Source: Bacteroidia bacterium (GTDB taxonomy: Bacteria > Bacteroidota > Bacteroidia > Bacteroidales > Paludibacteraceae). Taken from it: a DNA stretch of 64,000 bases. Within the stretch, counting starts at the first letter, position 1; each line of letters opens with the position of its first letter. The stretch is from NCBI GenBank assembly GCA_009929375.1, contig SAAO01000010.1, positions 1 to 64,000 on the forward strand. Reading direction: 5' to 3'. Below are positions 16,517-24,687 of the stretch, one piece after another. The position numbers and the translations under genes were made by a program. The notes beneath the pieces are model-generated. The model was given only the letters and a program-made list of their open reading frames with translations, did no database searches and was not told where the DNA came from.

Positions 16517-17878
16517 ATGAAGATTGTGATGAACAAAACAACCAGAAAACTGCTGGTAATTTGCGCATTAAGCGCAATACCCGCCACCTTTCTGCATGCA
16601 CAGGACACTCTCAGAGTTTCACTGGCCAAAGCAATTGAAATTGCTCTGAGCGAAAATCCAACGATTCAGGTGGCCGACAAAGCCATTCAGAGGGTTGAAT
16701 ATTCGAAGAAAGAACGTACAGGCGGACTTTTCCCCAACGTTTCACTTTCGGCGGCATATCAGCGTGCTATCAAAAAGCAGAAAATGTTTTTCTCAATTCC
16801 CGGCATGCCATCAAATCCCGATGGTATTGAAGTAGGACAGGACAACACTTTCACCGGCGCTATTTCGGCTTCATTGCCCATTATTGCACCTCAGTTGTGG
16901 GCTACACTTCAGCTCAGCGAAATTGAGCTTGAAATGTCGCAGGAGTCTGCCCGCTCTTCGAAGCTGTCGATGTACAATCAGGTTACCAAGGCATATTACG
17001 GTGTGCTGCTGGCTCAGGATTCGTACAAGGTAATCAAACAAAGCTACGAAAACAGTACAGAAAATGCCAAAATCATTTACAATAAGTACAAACAGGGTAC
17101 AGTATCGGAATATGAGTGGATTCGTGCCGATGTACAGGCCCGCAACGCCATGACCAACCTTGTGTCATCGGAAAATGCGGTGAATTTGAGCAAGCTACAG
17201 CTGAAAATGCTGATGGGTATCGACATGTACACTGAAATTGAAACTGAAGGTAAACTTTCGGATTTTGAACAAACCATGTACGGTGATGTGATGATGATCA
17301 ACGCTGCAACACTTAAGGACAACTCCGATCTGAAGCAGTTCGACATACAGAGAAAGCAACTCGACCAGTCGGAGAAAATACACAAAGCATCGTTGCTACC
17401 TACGCTGGGTGCCAGCATCAACTATCAGTACATGTCGTATGCCAACGACTCAATTACCTTTACACCCGATCAGTATTGGTTCCCTACCTCGAATCTGGGT
17501 ATTCAGTTATCAGTTCCATTGTTTCAGGGTGGTGCAAAACACTTTAAATCGAAACAGATCAAAATACAGAAACAGGAAATGGAACTGCAACGCGAAAACC
17601 TGCAACGCAGTCTGGAGCTACAGGCCATTAATTATATGAACAATATAAAGAATTCGCTTAAAAAGATTGAGTCGAACCGCGAAGGTCTGCGTCAGGCCGA
17701 GAAAGCCCTTTCCATTTCGAAGAAGATGTACGAAGTGGGTATGGCCACCTATCTCGATCTGAACAATGCCGACCTGGCTTATATCAATGCCGGACTTTCT
17801 TACAATCAGTCAATCTACGAGTATCTGTCGTCGAAAGCCGATCTTGAAAAATTACTCGGTAAAGAATTCGGAAATTAA
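16517..17878 (+). CDS. TolC-family outer-membrane efflux protein
   Basis: A 453-residue outer-membrane channel protein. A signal peptide ends near residue 29 (FLHAQ); translation may begin at 16517 or at the ATG at 16529 (MNKTTRKLL). The two OEP repeats follow: the first starts 'LRVSLAKAIEIALSENPTIQ', the second covers about 250-445 with long alternating Gln/Glu/Lys-rich helices ('KQIKIQKQEMELQRENLQRSL') that form the periplasmic tunnel. It is the exit duct for the pump encoded by the next two genes. First gene of the operon, 46 bases before the adaptor gene. Confidence 0.92.
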   Translation: MKIVMNKTTRKLLVICALSAIPATFLHAQDTLRVSLAKAIEIALSENPTIQVADKAIQRVEYSKKERTGGLFPNVSLSAAYQRAIKKQKMFFSIPGMPSNPDGIEVGQDNTFTGAISASLPIIAPQLWATLQLSEIELEMSQESARSSKLSMYNQVTKAYYGVLLAQDSYKVIKQSYENSTENAKIIYNKYKQGTVSEYEWIRADVQARNAMTNLVSSENAVNLSKLQLKMLMGIDMYTEIETEGKLSDFEQTMYGDVMMINAATLKDNSDLKQFDIQRKQLDQSEKIHKASLLPTLGASINYQYMSYANDSITFTPDQYWFPTSNLGIQLSVPLFQGGAKHFKSKQIKIQKQEMELQRENLQRSLELQAINYMNNIKNSLKKIESNREGLRQAEKALSISKKMYEVGMATYLDLNNADLAYINAGLSYNQSIYEYLSSKADLEKLLGKEFGN

Positions 17879-17924
17879 AGCACATTCATTATTATCGGAA
17901 AATAAAAAATAAATATAATCGGAA

Positions 17925-18947
17925 ATGAAAAAGAACAAATTCACAGGATTAATATTACTGATTTTGGCTATTGCTGTCACTTCCTGCGGCAAAAAAGAAG
18001 CCGAAAAAGGACAGGCAGCTGAAAGTCAGCTTCCCAAAGTAAAAATAGCCACAGTAAACGAAAGAGATGTGGAACAGGTTCAGACATTTACAGCCACTGT
18101 GGAACCTGAAGTAAAAAACAATATTGCCCCTGCTTCGCCGGGTCGTATCCGTAATATTTTTGTAGAAGTGGGTGCTACTGTAAGCAAGGGACAGCGTCTG
18201 GCTCAAATGGATGCAGTAAATCTCTCGAATTCGGAAACCCAAATTGAAAATCTTCGCCGCATGTACAAACGTGTAGCCGAACTTTTCAGTGTGGGTGGTG
18301 CTTCGCAACAGGAACTCGACAATGCCAAGCTGCAACTCGATGTAGCTGAAACAAACATGAAGAACCTCAGCGAGAACACCTATCTCCACAGCCCGATAAA
18401 TGGTGTGGTAACAGCCCGCAACTACGATGTAGGCGATATGTTTACCGGACAGCTTCCACTGCTTACTGTAATGCAGATAAACCCTGTAAAACTGAAGATT
18501 AATATTTCGGAATCGTTCTACAGCAAAATTAAAGTAGGTATGCAGGTTGACGTAAAAGTGGATGTATTCGAAAACGAAACATTCCCAGCCAAAGTATCGC
18601 TTATCTACCCTGTCATCGACGAACGTACGCGTACCTTCACAGTAGAACTGAAACTCAGCAATCCGGGTTCGAAAGTGCGTCCGGGAATGTTTGCACGCGT
18701 AAATATGAATTTCGGAACCGAGAAGCACGTGGTTGTTCCTGATCGTTCGATAGTAAAGCAAACAGGATCGGGTAGCCGCTATGTATTTGTGTACAGCGAT
18801 GGCAAAGTAAAATATACAGAAGTGAAGCTTGGTCGTCGTATAGATAACGAGTACGAACTCTTTTCGGGTGTAAGCAACGGCCAGCAAATAGTGGTTTCGG
18901 GGCTGAACAAGCTTCAGGATGGAATGGAAGTGGAAGTTGTGAAATAA
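17925..18947 (+). CDS. RND efflux periplasmic adaptor lipoprotein (MFP/HlyD family)
   Basis: A 340-residue periplasmic adaptor anchored by a lipid. The lipobox VTSC places the cysteine at about residue 21. Next come a beta-barrel/lipoyl half ('ATVEPEVKNNIAPASPGRI'), a short alpha-hairpin ('RVAELFSVGGASQQELDNAK'), the second lipoyl half ('LHSPINGVVTARNYDVGDM'), a beta-barrel domain, and a membrane-proximal domain ending 'VVSGLNKLQDGMEVEV'. It bridges the RND pump to the TolC channel. Middle gene of the operon; the 71-base spacer to the pump gene contains TTGTAAAT-type repeat words (see repeat at 18958-19017). Confidence 0.93.
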   Translation: MKKNKFTGLILLILAIAVTSCGKKEAEKGQAAESQLPKVKIATVNERDVEQVQTFTATVEPEVKNNIAPASPGRIRNIFVEVGATVSKGQRLAQMDAVNLSNSETQIENLRRMYKRVAELFSVGGASQQELDNAKLQLDVAETNMKNLSENTYLHSPINGVVTARNYDVGDMFTGQLPLLTVMQINPVKLKINISESFYSKIKVGMQVDVKVDVFENETFPAKVSLIYPVIDERTRTFTVELKLSNPGSKVRPGMFARVNMNFGTEKHVVVPDRSIVKQTGSGSRYVFVYSDGKVKYTEVKLGRRIDNEYELFSGVSNGQQIVVSGLNKLQDGMEVEVVK

Positions 18948-18957
18948 CACGGTTGCC

Positions 18958-19017
18958 ACAAAATTGTAAATCGTAAAACATGTTCCGGTGTATCGGAATA
19001 AATAAATTGTAAATTAA
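18958..19017 (+). repeat. TTGTAAAT-type phrase repeat before the RND pump gene
   Basis: AAAATTGTAAATCGTAAAA at 18959-18977 and AAATTGTAAATT at 19006-19017 flank a middle part holding CCGGTGTATCGG. The same word (AAATTGTAAATTGTAAAA) recurs at 62101-62118, also in a spacer just before a start codon. Confidence 0.5.
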
Positions 19018-19018
19018 A

Positions 19019-22000
19019 ATGAGTATATACGAAAGTGCAGTAAAAAAGCCGGTAATGACCTCGCTCATATTTGTGGCGGTCGTAATTCTGGGGCTTTTTT
19101 CACTTAATAAATTGCCTATCGACCTGCTCCCGAATATAGAGACCAACACCATTATGGTGATGACCACCTATCAGGGCGCAAGTGCGGCCGACGTGGAGAC
19201 CAACGTCACCCGTCCGCTCGAAAATTCGCTCAATACAGTAGCCAATCTGAAGAATATCACTTCACGTTCGCGTGAAAACGTATCTATTATTACGCTTGAA
19301 TTTGAATTCGGAGATGATATTGAAGCACTGACCAATGATGTGCGTGACAAACTGGGTATGGTAAAATCCTATCTTCCTGATGGGGTGACCGAACCTGTGA
19401 TTTTCAAGTTCAGCACCGATATGATTCCTGTGGTGATTATTTCGGCCACAGCCGATCAGAGTCTGCCTGCGCTCTACAAAATTCTCGACGAAAATGTGTC
19501 CAACCGCCTTGCCCGTATCGACGGTGTGGGTTCTGTATCCATTTCGGGAGCTCCCGAACGTGAAATACAGGTGTATATTGACCCGCTGAAACTCGAAGCT
19601 TACAATCTGACCATCGAAGGTATAGCGCAGAATATCCGCATGGAAAACCTGAGCACACCGGCTGGTGTAATTGATATTGGTAGCGATAGCTATTCACTCC
19701 GTGTGAATGGAGAATTTAAAAATGCTTCGGAGCTAAAGAGCATTGCTGTAGGTACTTCGGGTGGAAAAACAATTTTCCTTAGCGATGTGGCCGAAATCAA
19801 AGACGATTTAGAAGAACGTGTGCAGGAAACCTATACCAACGGAGTGCAGGGAGCCACTATTATTGTACAAAAACAAACAGGTTCGAACTCCGTAAAAATT
19901 GCCGAAGGCGTATTGGCAGCACTGCCCGAAATTCAAAAAAATCTGCCATCCGACATAAAATTACGGGTTATTCAGGACACTTCGGATAACATCAAAAAAA
20001 CCATCAATGGTCTAACAGAAACTGTACTATATGCTTTCCTGTTTGTAATTTTAGTTGTTTTGGCATTTCTCGGACGCTGGAGAGCTACCGTGATTATCAT
20101 TATCACCATACCTATTTCACTTATTTCAGCCTTTATCTATCTTGGTGTTACCGGTGGTAGCCTGAATATTATTTCGCTCAGTGCGCTATCGGTTGCCATT
20201 GGTATGATGGTAGACGATGCCATTGTGGTACTCGAAAATGTAACCACACATATTGAGCGTGGTAGCCGTCCGAAAAGTGCAGCCGTACATGCCACGAATG
20301 AGGTTGCTATTTCGGTTATTGCCTCCACACTGACACTATTGGCCGTATTTTTCCCACTGACTCTTATCACCGGTATGGCAGGTGTAATGTTTCAACAATT
20401 GGGCTGGATTGTTACTATTATTATGATTGTTTCCACTACCTCAGCCTTATCGCTGACACCAATGTTAACATCACAATTACTGCAACTCAATCCGAAACGT
20501 TCTAAATTCTTTAATTTGTTCTACAGTCCGATTGAAAAAGCCTTGAACAAATTGGATGATGCCTATGCCCGCTTTGTGAACTGGGCAGTGCGCAACCGCA
20601 AGAAAATGGTTTTATATGCCACCATATTCTTTTTTATAAGTCTTATTCCTGCCTCGAATATCGGAACCGACTTTATTCCGGCTCAGGATAGTGGACGTAT
20701 ATCGGCCACCGTAAACCTACCGGTTGGTACACGTATGGAAATTTCAAAAGAATTGGCTGAGAGAATTTACACACTTTGGAGTAAAAAATATCCCGAGGTG
20801 GATATGATTAACTATTCGGTGGGACAAGCATCGAGTTCAAATGTGTGGGGTTCGCTACAAAATACTGCTTCGAGTGTCATTTCTTTCAATATCCGTATGG
20901 TAGCCCTCGACCAACGCGAACGATCCGTGTTTGCCATTACCGACAGTATGCGCAACGACTTAGCCCGAATGCCCGAAGTGCTGAAAGCCAATGTGCTTGC
21001 CGGTGGAGGACAAGGAATGATGGGTGGACAATCGAGACTGGACGTGGAAATTTACGGTTACGACTTTAACAGCACCGATAAAATAGCTTCCGAACTGCGC
21101 GAACGTATTTCGAAAATTCCAGGTCTGGTGGATGTGAAAGTAAGCCGCGACGAATATAACCCCGAATATCAGGTTGAATTTGACAGGGAAAAACTGGCAC
21201 TTCATGGTTTGAATATCAGTACAGCTTCAAACTTCCTGCGCAACCGCATCAACGGTCTTACGGCTTCGCTTTTCCGCGAGGATGGTGAAGAATACAATAT
21301 CAAGATTGTGTATGCACCTGAATACCGTCAGTCGATTGAGGACATTGAAAATATCCTTATTTACAACAATCAGGGTCAGTCGGTACGTCTGAAGGATCTG
21401 GGTCAGGTGGTTGAACGCTTTACTCCTCCGACTATTGAGCGAAAAAACCGTCAGCGTCTGGTGACAGTGGCTTCGACCGTATCGGGCACCACTATCGACA
21501 AAGCGGTGGAGGCTATCAATGTCGAAATCGACAAGATGGAAATACCTTCGGATATTTATACCGAAGTGGGTGGTACCTTTAAGGATCAACAGGAATCGTT
21601 TGCCGACCTGTTCAGCCTTCTGATTATCATTGTGCTGCTGGTATTTATTGTAATGGCTTCGCAGTTCGAATCGCTCACCTATCCGTTTATCATTATGTTC
21701 TCGGTACCTTTCGGTATTTCGGGGGTAATTCTGGCCCTGGCCCTGAGTGGCAGTACGCTGAATATGATGTCGTTTGTGGGATTGATTATGCTTGTAGGTA
21801 TTGTGGTGAAAAACGGTATTGTGATGGTGGACTATATCAACCTGAACCGCGAACGTGGTATGGGTATTATACAGGCTGTTGTCAAAGGTGGTCGTTCACG
21901 TCTGCGCCCGGTGCTTATGACCACACTTACCACTGTTTTGGGTATGATGCCGCTCGCATTAAGCAATTCGCAAGGCTCCGAAATGTGGAAATCGATGGCC

Positions 22001-22135
22001 ATTACGGTGATTGGCGGGCTTAGCGTTTCCACCATACTGACACTTGTCATCGTACCAACCATATATGCCATTTTTGGCAGCGTGGGTGTGAAGCGCAGTC
22101 GTAAAAAATTCAAACGCGCCTTGCTTCAAAAATAA
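19019..22135 (+). CDS. RND-family efflux pump, inner-membrane permease (HAE1/AcrB type)
   Basis: A 1038-residue proton-driven pump with 12 transmembrane helices and two large periplasmic loops. The proton-relay Asp pair in the fourth helix is intact ('GMMVDDAIVVLENV', about residues 395-408), which marks the hydrophobic/amphiphilic-drug class rather than the heavy-metal class. A lysine relay residue lies in the tenth helix region ('LVGIVVKNGIVMVDY'). Substrates may be antibiotics, bile salts or dyes, but cannot be read from sequence. Together with the adaptor and TolC-type protein it forms a tripartite pump. Confidence 0.95.
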   Translation: MSIYESAVKKPVMTSLIFVAVVILGLFSLNKLPIDLLPNIETNTIMVMTTYQGASAADVETNVTRPLENSLNTVANLKNITSRSRENVSIITLEFEFGDDIEALTNDVRDKLGMVKSYLPDGVTEPVIFKFSTDMIPVVIISATADQSLPALYKILDENVSNRLARIDGVGSVSISGAPEREIQVYIDPLKLEAYNLTIEGIAQNIRMENLSTPAGVIDIGSDSYSLRVNGEFKNASELKSIAVGTSGGKTIFLSDVAEIKDDLEERVQETYTNGVQGATIIVQKQTGSNSVKIAEGVLAALPEIQKNLPSDIKLRVIQDTSDNIKKTINGLTETVLYAFLFVILVVLAFLGRWRATVIIIITIPISLISAFIYLGVTGGSLNIISLSALSVAIGMMVDDAIVVLENVTTHIERGSRPKSAAVHATNEVAISVIASTLTLLAVFFPLTLITGMAGVMFQQLGWIVTIIMIVSTTSALSLTPMLTSQLLQLNPKRSKFFNLFYSPIEKALNKLDDAYARFVNWAVRNRKKMVLYATIFFFISLIPASNIGTDFIPAQDSGRISATVNLPVGTRMEISKELAERIYTLWSKKYPEVDMINYSVGQASSSNVWGSLQNTASSVISFNIRMVALDQRERSVFAITDSMRNDLARMPEVLKANVLAGGGQGMMGGQSRLDVEIYGYDFNSTDKIASELRERISKIPGLVDVKVSRDEYNPEYQVEFDREKLALHGLNISTASNFLRNRINGLTASLFREDGEEYNIKIVYAPEYRQSIEDIENILIYNNQGQSVRLKDLGQVVERFTPPTIERKNRQRLVTVASTVSGTTIDKAVEAINVEIDKMEIPSDIYTEVGGTFKDQQESFADLFSLLIIIVLLVFIVMASQFESLTYPFIIMFSVPFGISGVILALALSGSTLNMMSFVGLIMLVGIVVKNGIVMVDYINLNRERGMGIIQAVVKGGRSRLRPVLMTTLTTVLGMMPLALSNSQGSEMWKSMAITVIGGLSVSTILTLVIVPTIYAIFGSVGVKRSRKKFKRALLQK

Positions 22136-22205
22136 TAAAAAAAATCAGGTCACATAAGGACATGATAATAAACGCGAACATTTCAATTCAACCCGCCTCA
22201 TTCCC

Positions 22206-22281
22206 AACAGCTATTTATTCCTATTTCTTTCTCTTTTAGGAGAAAGTACCCGAAGGGGGATAGAGGTTGGGTTAGGGGTCT
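22206..22281 (+). repeat. Structured G-rich spacer element between pump and PG0541-type genes
   Basis: Hairpin CTTTCTC/GAGAAAG (22227-22233 with 22240-22246), then CCC-GAA-GGG (about 22249-22258), then GAGGTTGGGTTAGGGGTC. The G-rich composition is unlike the AT-rich spacers around it. It looks like an extragenic repeat element of the kind scattered in Bacteroidota genomes, but I see only one copy here. Confidence 0.4.
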
Positions 22282-22293
22282 AATTACAAACAT

Positions 22294-22587
22294 ATGAAAT
22301 CAATATTTATATCATTCGATCAGGCTTATTACGATCAAATACTTCATATTCTGAATTATAACAACGTACGTGGCTTTACCCGCTGGGACAATGTACAGGG
22401 ACGAGGAAGCAAAACAGGCGAACCACATTATGGCTCACATGCCTGGCCTTCGCTCAATTCGGCTATTATGACCGTAGTGCCCGACGAAAAAGTGAAAACT
22501 TTGCTCGAAGAGTTGAAAGCATTGGATGATACTTCGGAACTTATGGGGCTGCGTGCTTTTGTATGGGCTGTGGAGGAAAGTATATAA
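22294..22587 (+). CDS. PG0541-type transporter-associated protein, PII-like
   Basis: A 97-residue cytoplasmic protein. I recognise it as the type named after Porphyromonas gingivalis PG0541, which follows the same TolC/adaptor/RND gene order there. Size and pattern (an opening beta strand 'MKSIFISFDQAYYDQILHIL', a central flexible loop 'NVQGRGSKTGEPHYGSHAWP', then 'AIMTVVPDEKVKTLLEELKAL') match the ferredoxin-like PII/CutA fold, with the loop equivalent to the PII T-loop. A role in sensing a ligand and tuning the pump is inferred from fold and neighbourhood. Last gene of the efflux operon. Confidence 0.8.
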   Translation: MKSIFISFDQAYYDQILHILNYNNVRGFTRWDNVQGRGSKTGEPHYGSHAWPSLNSAIMTVVPDEKVKTLLEELKALDDTSELMGLRAFVWAVEESI

Positions 22588-22945
22588 GGCCTGTCCTGTG
22601 TACAAACCCGGGATTCCGGACACAGGCGGCTGTATGACATGATTTATACAGTATAAGCCCTGCCTGTAGGGCATTCGTTATATTGCAATTCAAAAAAAAC
22701 AGGTATAATAGACAAAAATGGTTGATGAAAACTTCTGAAACTATTATTGGTATTGATTTTTAGAATAGCTTAATGAAATTCATTTCATTAAACATCTCTA
22801 TAAAATCGCAAATAGGTTTTCTAAGCCATAAATGAATACCGGTAATGAAAAAAAATACCAACCATTTTTGGCAGCATAACAAAAAAAAAAAGTTGCAGTT
22901 TTAATTCATGAACTGCAACTTTTTTTTTGTTGGATTTATGTTGTA
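22588..22945 (+). other. 357-base spacer after the efflux operon
   Basis: No gene seen. The first 85 bases hold three consecutive hairpins: CCTGTGT/ACACAGG (22595-22626, with an inner CCGG-GATT-CCGG), CTGTAT/ATACAG (22630-22651) and GCCCT/AGGGC (22657-22672). None has a T tract. The rest is AT-rich up to the trxB terminator. Confidence 0.5.
22881..22928. terminator. Bidirectional terminator downstream of trxB
   Basis: AGTTGCAGTT (22891-22900) with AACTGCAACT (22911-22920), flanked by a run of A on the left and T on the right. It can end the minus-strand ftsK-lolA-trxB transcript and stop read-through from the efflux operon. Confidence 0.9.
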
Positions 22946-23887
22946 CTAAATTCCCTTTTCGCTCAGATAACGCTCTGCTTCGATAGCAGCCTGACAGCCA
23001 CTTCCGGCAGCAGTAATCGCCTGACGATAATGTGGGTCAGCAACGTCACCGGCAGCAAATACACCTTCTACACGTGTGCGTGGAGTGCCGGGAATAGTTT
23101 TGATATAACCTACTTCGTCGGTCTCAACCCATGGTTTGAAAATATCCGAATTTGGTTTGTGACCAATTGCTAAGAAGAATCCATCAATCTCAATATGCAC
23201 CTGTTCTTCATCGGCCTGACCACGGCGTTTTACAAGATTTGCTCCCTGCACTACGCGATCGCCGGTAAGTCCAACGGTTTCATGTTCGAAAAGTACAGTG
23301 ATTTTCGGATTAGCCAAAACTCTTTCCTGCATAATTTTCGATGCACGCAGATATGGTTTACGAACAATGAGATAAACATGATCGGCAAGTCCGGCCAGAT
23401 AGGTTGCTTCTTCACAGGCAGTGTCACCACCACCTACTACAGCTACCTTACGTTTGCGGTAGAAAAATCCATCGCAGGTAGCACAAGCTGAAACGCCCGA
23501 ACCTGCATATTTGGTTTCATCAGGTAAACCAAGATATTTGGCTGTGGCTCCGGTCGAAATAATGATAGTGTCAGCTTCGATTACTTTTTCGCCATCGATG
23601 GTTACTTTGTAAGGAGCTGCTGAAAGATCAGTAGCTGTGGCCATTCCAAAACGAATGTCGGCACCGAAACGCTGAGCCTGTTTTTTCAGATCTTCCATCA
23701 ATTCCGGTCCGGTAATTCCTTCAGGATAACCCGGGAAGTTTTCAACTTCGTTGGTTGTGGTTAACTGTCCGCCCGGTTGCATTCCTTCGTACATCACAGG
23801 GTTGAGATTTGCTCTCGAAGCATAAATTGCGGCTGTATATCCCGCAGGGCCTGAACCAATGATCAGGCAACGTACTTTTTCTGTCAT
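22946..23887 (-). CDS. trxB: Thioredoxin-disulfide reductase
   Basis: A 313-residue cytoplasmic flavoenzyme. It shows the FAD-binding GxGxxG near the N-terminus (IIGSGPAGYTAAIYA), the redox-active CATC motif in 'SACATCDGFFYR' (about 136-139), the NADPH-binding 'VVGGGDTACEEA' and the C-terminal FAD block 'GVFAAGDVAD'. It reduces thioredoxin with NADPH, feeding ribonucleotide reductase and oxidative-stress defence. It is the last gene after ftsK and lolA (27 bases after lolA), and the strong terminator at 22881-22928 follows. Confidence 0.95.
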   Translation of the reverse strand: MTEKVRCLIIGSGPAGYTAAIYASRANLNPVMYEGMQPGGQLTTTNEVENFPGYPEGITGPELMEDLKKQAQRFGADIRFGMATATDLSAAPYKVTIDGEKVIEADTIIISTGATAKYLGLPDETKYAGSGVSACATCDGFFYRKRKVAVVGGGDTACEEATYLAGLADHVYLIVRKPYLRASKIMQERVLANPKITVLFEHETVGLTGDRVVQGANLVKRRGQADEEQVHIEIDGFFLAIGHKPNSDIFKPWVETDEVGYIKTIPGTPRTRVEGVFAAGDVADPHYRQAITAAGSGCQAAIEAERYLSEKGI

Positions 23888-23914
23888 AATGCTATATATT
23901 TTTTTATTTTCTTT

Positions 23915-24550
23915 TTATCTTAAGTCGTTAATAATAACGTTTTTGTATTTGCTTTTATTGAACTGGAAAAAATTATCACTCACGTTTATACCTTTCTGAT
24001 AATTACTGAGACTAAGCATGGTGTTTAATCCTTTTTTGTCAGTCAGCGACACAGAAACAAGTTGCTGATTGGATTTGTTTATCTGAACTTCGATCAGCGT
24101 AAAATCATTATTCTTTTGTTTAGGTCTCATTTCAATAATATGATTTTGAGCTGATTTCTTTTTGCTGAACCTGATATACGATTTTGTTTTATATCCGGAA
24201 AGAATTGCCATCGGGTTTATTGCCGCAAGTTCCTGAGCTGTTGGCTCTGTAATTGAAACTTCATTGCTTTGAACCATGTAAGCCCATTGGGTTTTTCCAT
24301 CGAACCACGCTTTGGTTTCGTCCATTTCCAGCATAAATTTTTCACCCTTCAGAGTAAATGTTCCTGAATTCGACTGCGAATTTAATGCATTTTTTTCTGT
24401 AATTTTTAATTTAAAATTTGTACGAATGGCTGTAGTCTTCACCGAAGCCAGAAGATTGTTTATAATCTTCTCAGCATCAGCGTTGTTTTGACCCGAAACA
24501 GAAAGTATCGAAATTATTAATACGAGGATAGAATAACTAAATCGTTTCAT
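23915..24550 (-). CDS. lolA: LolA-like outer-membrane lipoprotein carrier
   Basis: A 211-residue periplasmic protein. A signal peptide ends near residue 20 (SVSGQ) without a lipobox. The following sequence matches the LolA fold: 'ADAEKIINNLLASVKTTAIRTNFKLKI' then alternating strands ('GTFTLKGEKFMLEMDE', 'WFDGKTQWAYM', 'SEVSITEP' type blocks). LolA shuttles lipoproteins from the LolCDE machine to the outer membrane. Identification is helped by gene order: ftsK-lolA-trxB is a frequent Bacteroidales arrangement. The 137-base spacer behind ftsK folds into a structured element. Confidence 0.8.
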   Translation of the reverse strand: MKRFSYSILVLIISILSVSGQNNADAEKIINNLLASVKTTAIRTNFKLKITEKNALNSQSNSGTFTLKGEKFMLEMDETKAWFDGKTQWAYMVQSNEVSITEPTAQELAAINPMAILSGYKTKSYIRFSKKKSAQNHIIEMRPKQKNNDFTLIEVQINKSNQQLVSVSLTDKKGLNTMLSLSNYQKGINVSDNFFQFNKSKYKNVIINDLR

Positions 24551-24581
24551 GTGTAAATGATTGTGTATTAAAGGTTACATG

Positions 24582-24650
24582 AAACCTGCATGCTCTCTGA
24601 CGCCGTTTGCGGACGTCAGAGTCAATAGCTGTTTCAAGTCCTACAGGTTT
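24582..24650 (-). other. Structured spacer RNA candidate between ftsK and lolA
   Basis: Outer arms AAACCTG (24582-24588) and CAGGTTT (24644-24650) enclose a strong hairpin CTCTGACG/CGTCAGAG (24595-24602 with 24614-24621) whose loop can itself pair (CCG/CGG). No T tract follows on either strand, so it is not a simple terminator; a processing or stability element within the operon is possible. Confidence 0.4.
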
Positions 24651-24687
24651 TGTAAGTTTGGTAGTAATTACAAATACCGTTCCCGAA

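Noticed and set aside
17955..18959. 334-residue open frame antisense to the adaptor gene
   Set aside because: Shadow frame; His/Tyr/Phe-rich without domains, while the plus frame is a clear lipoprotein adaptor.
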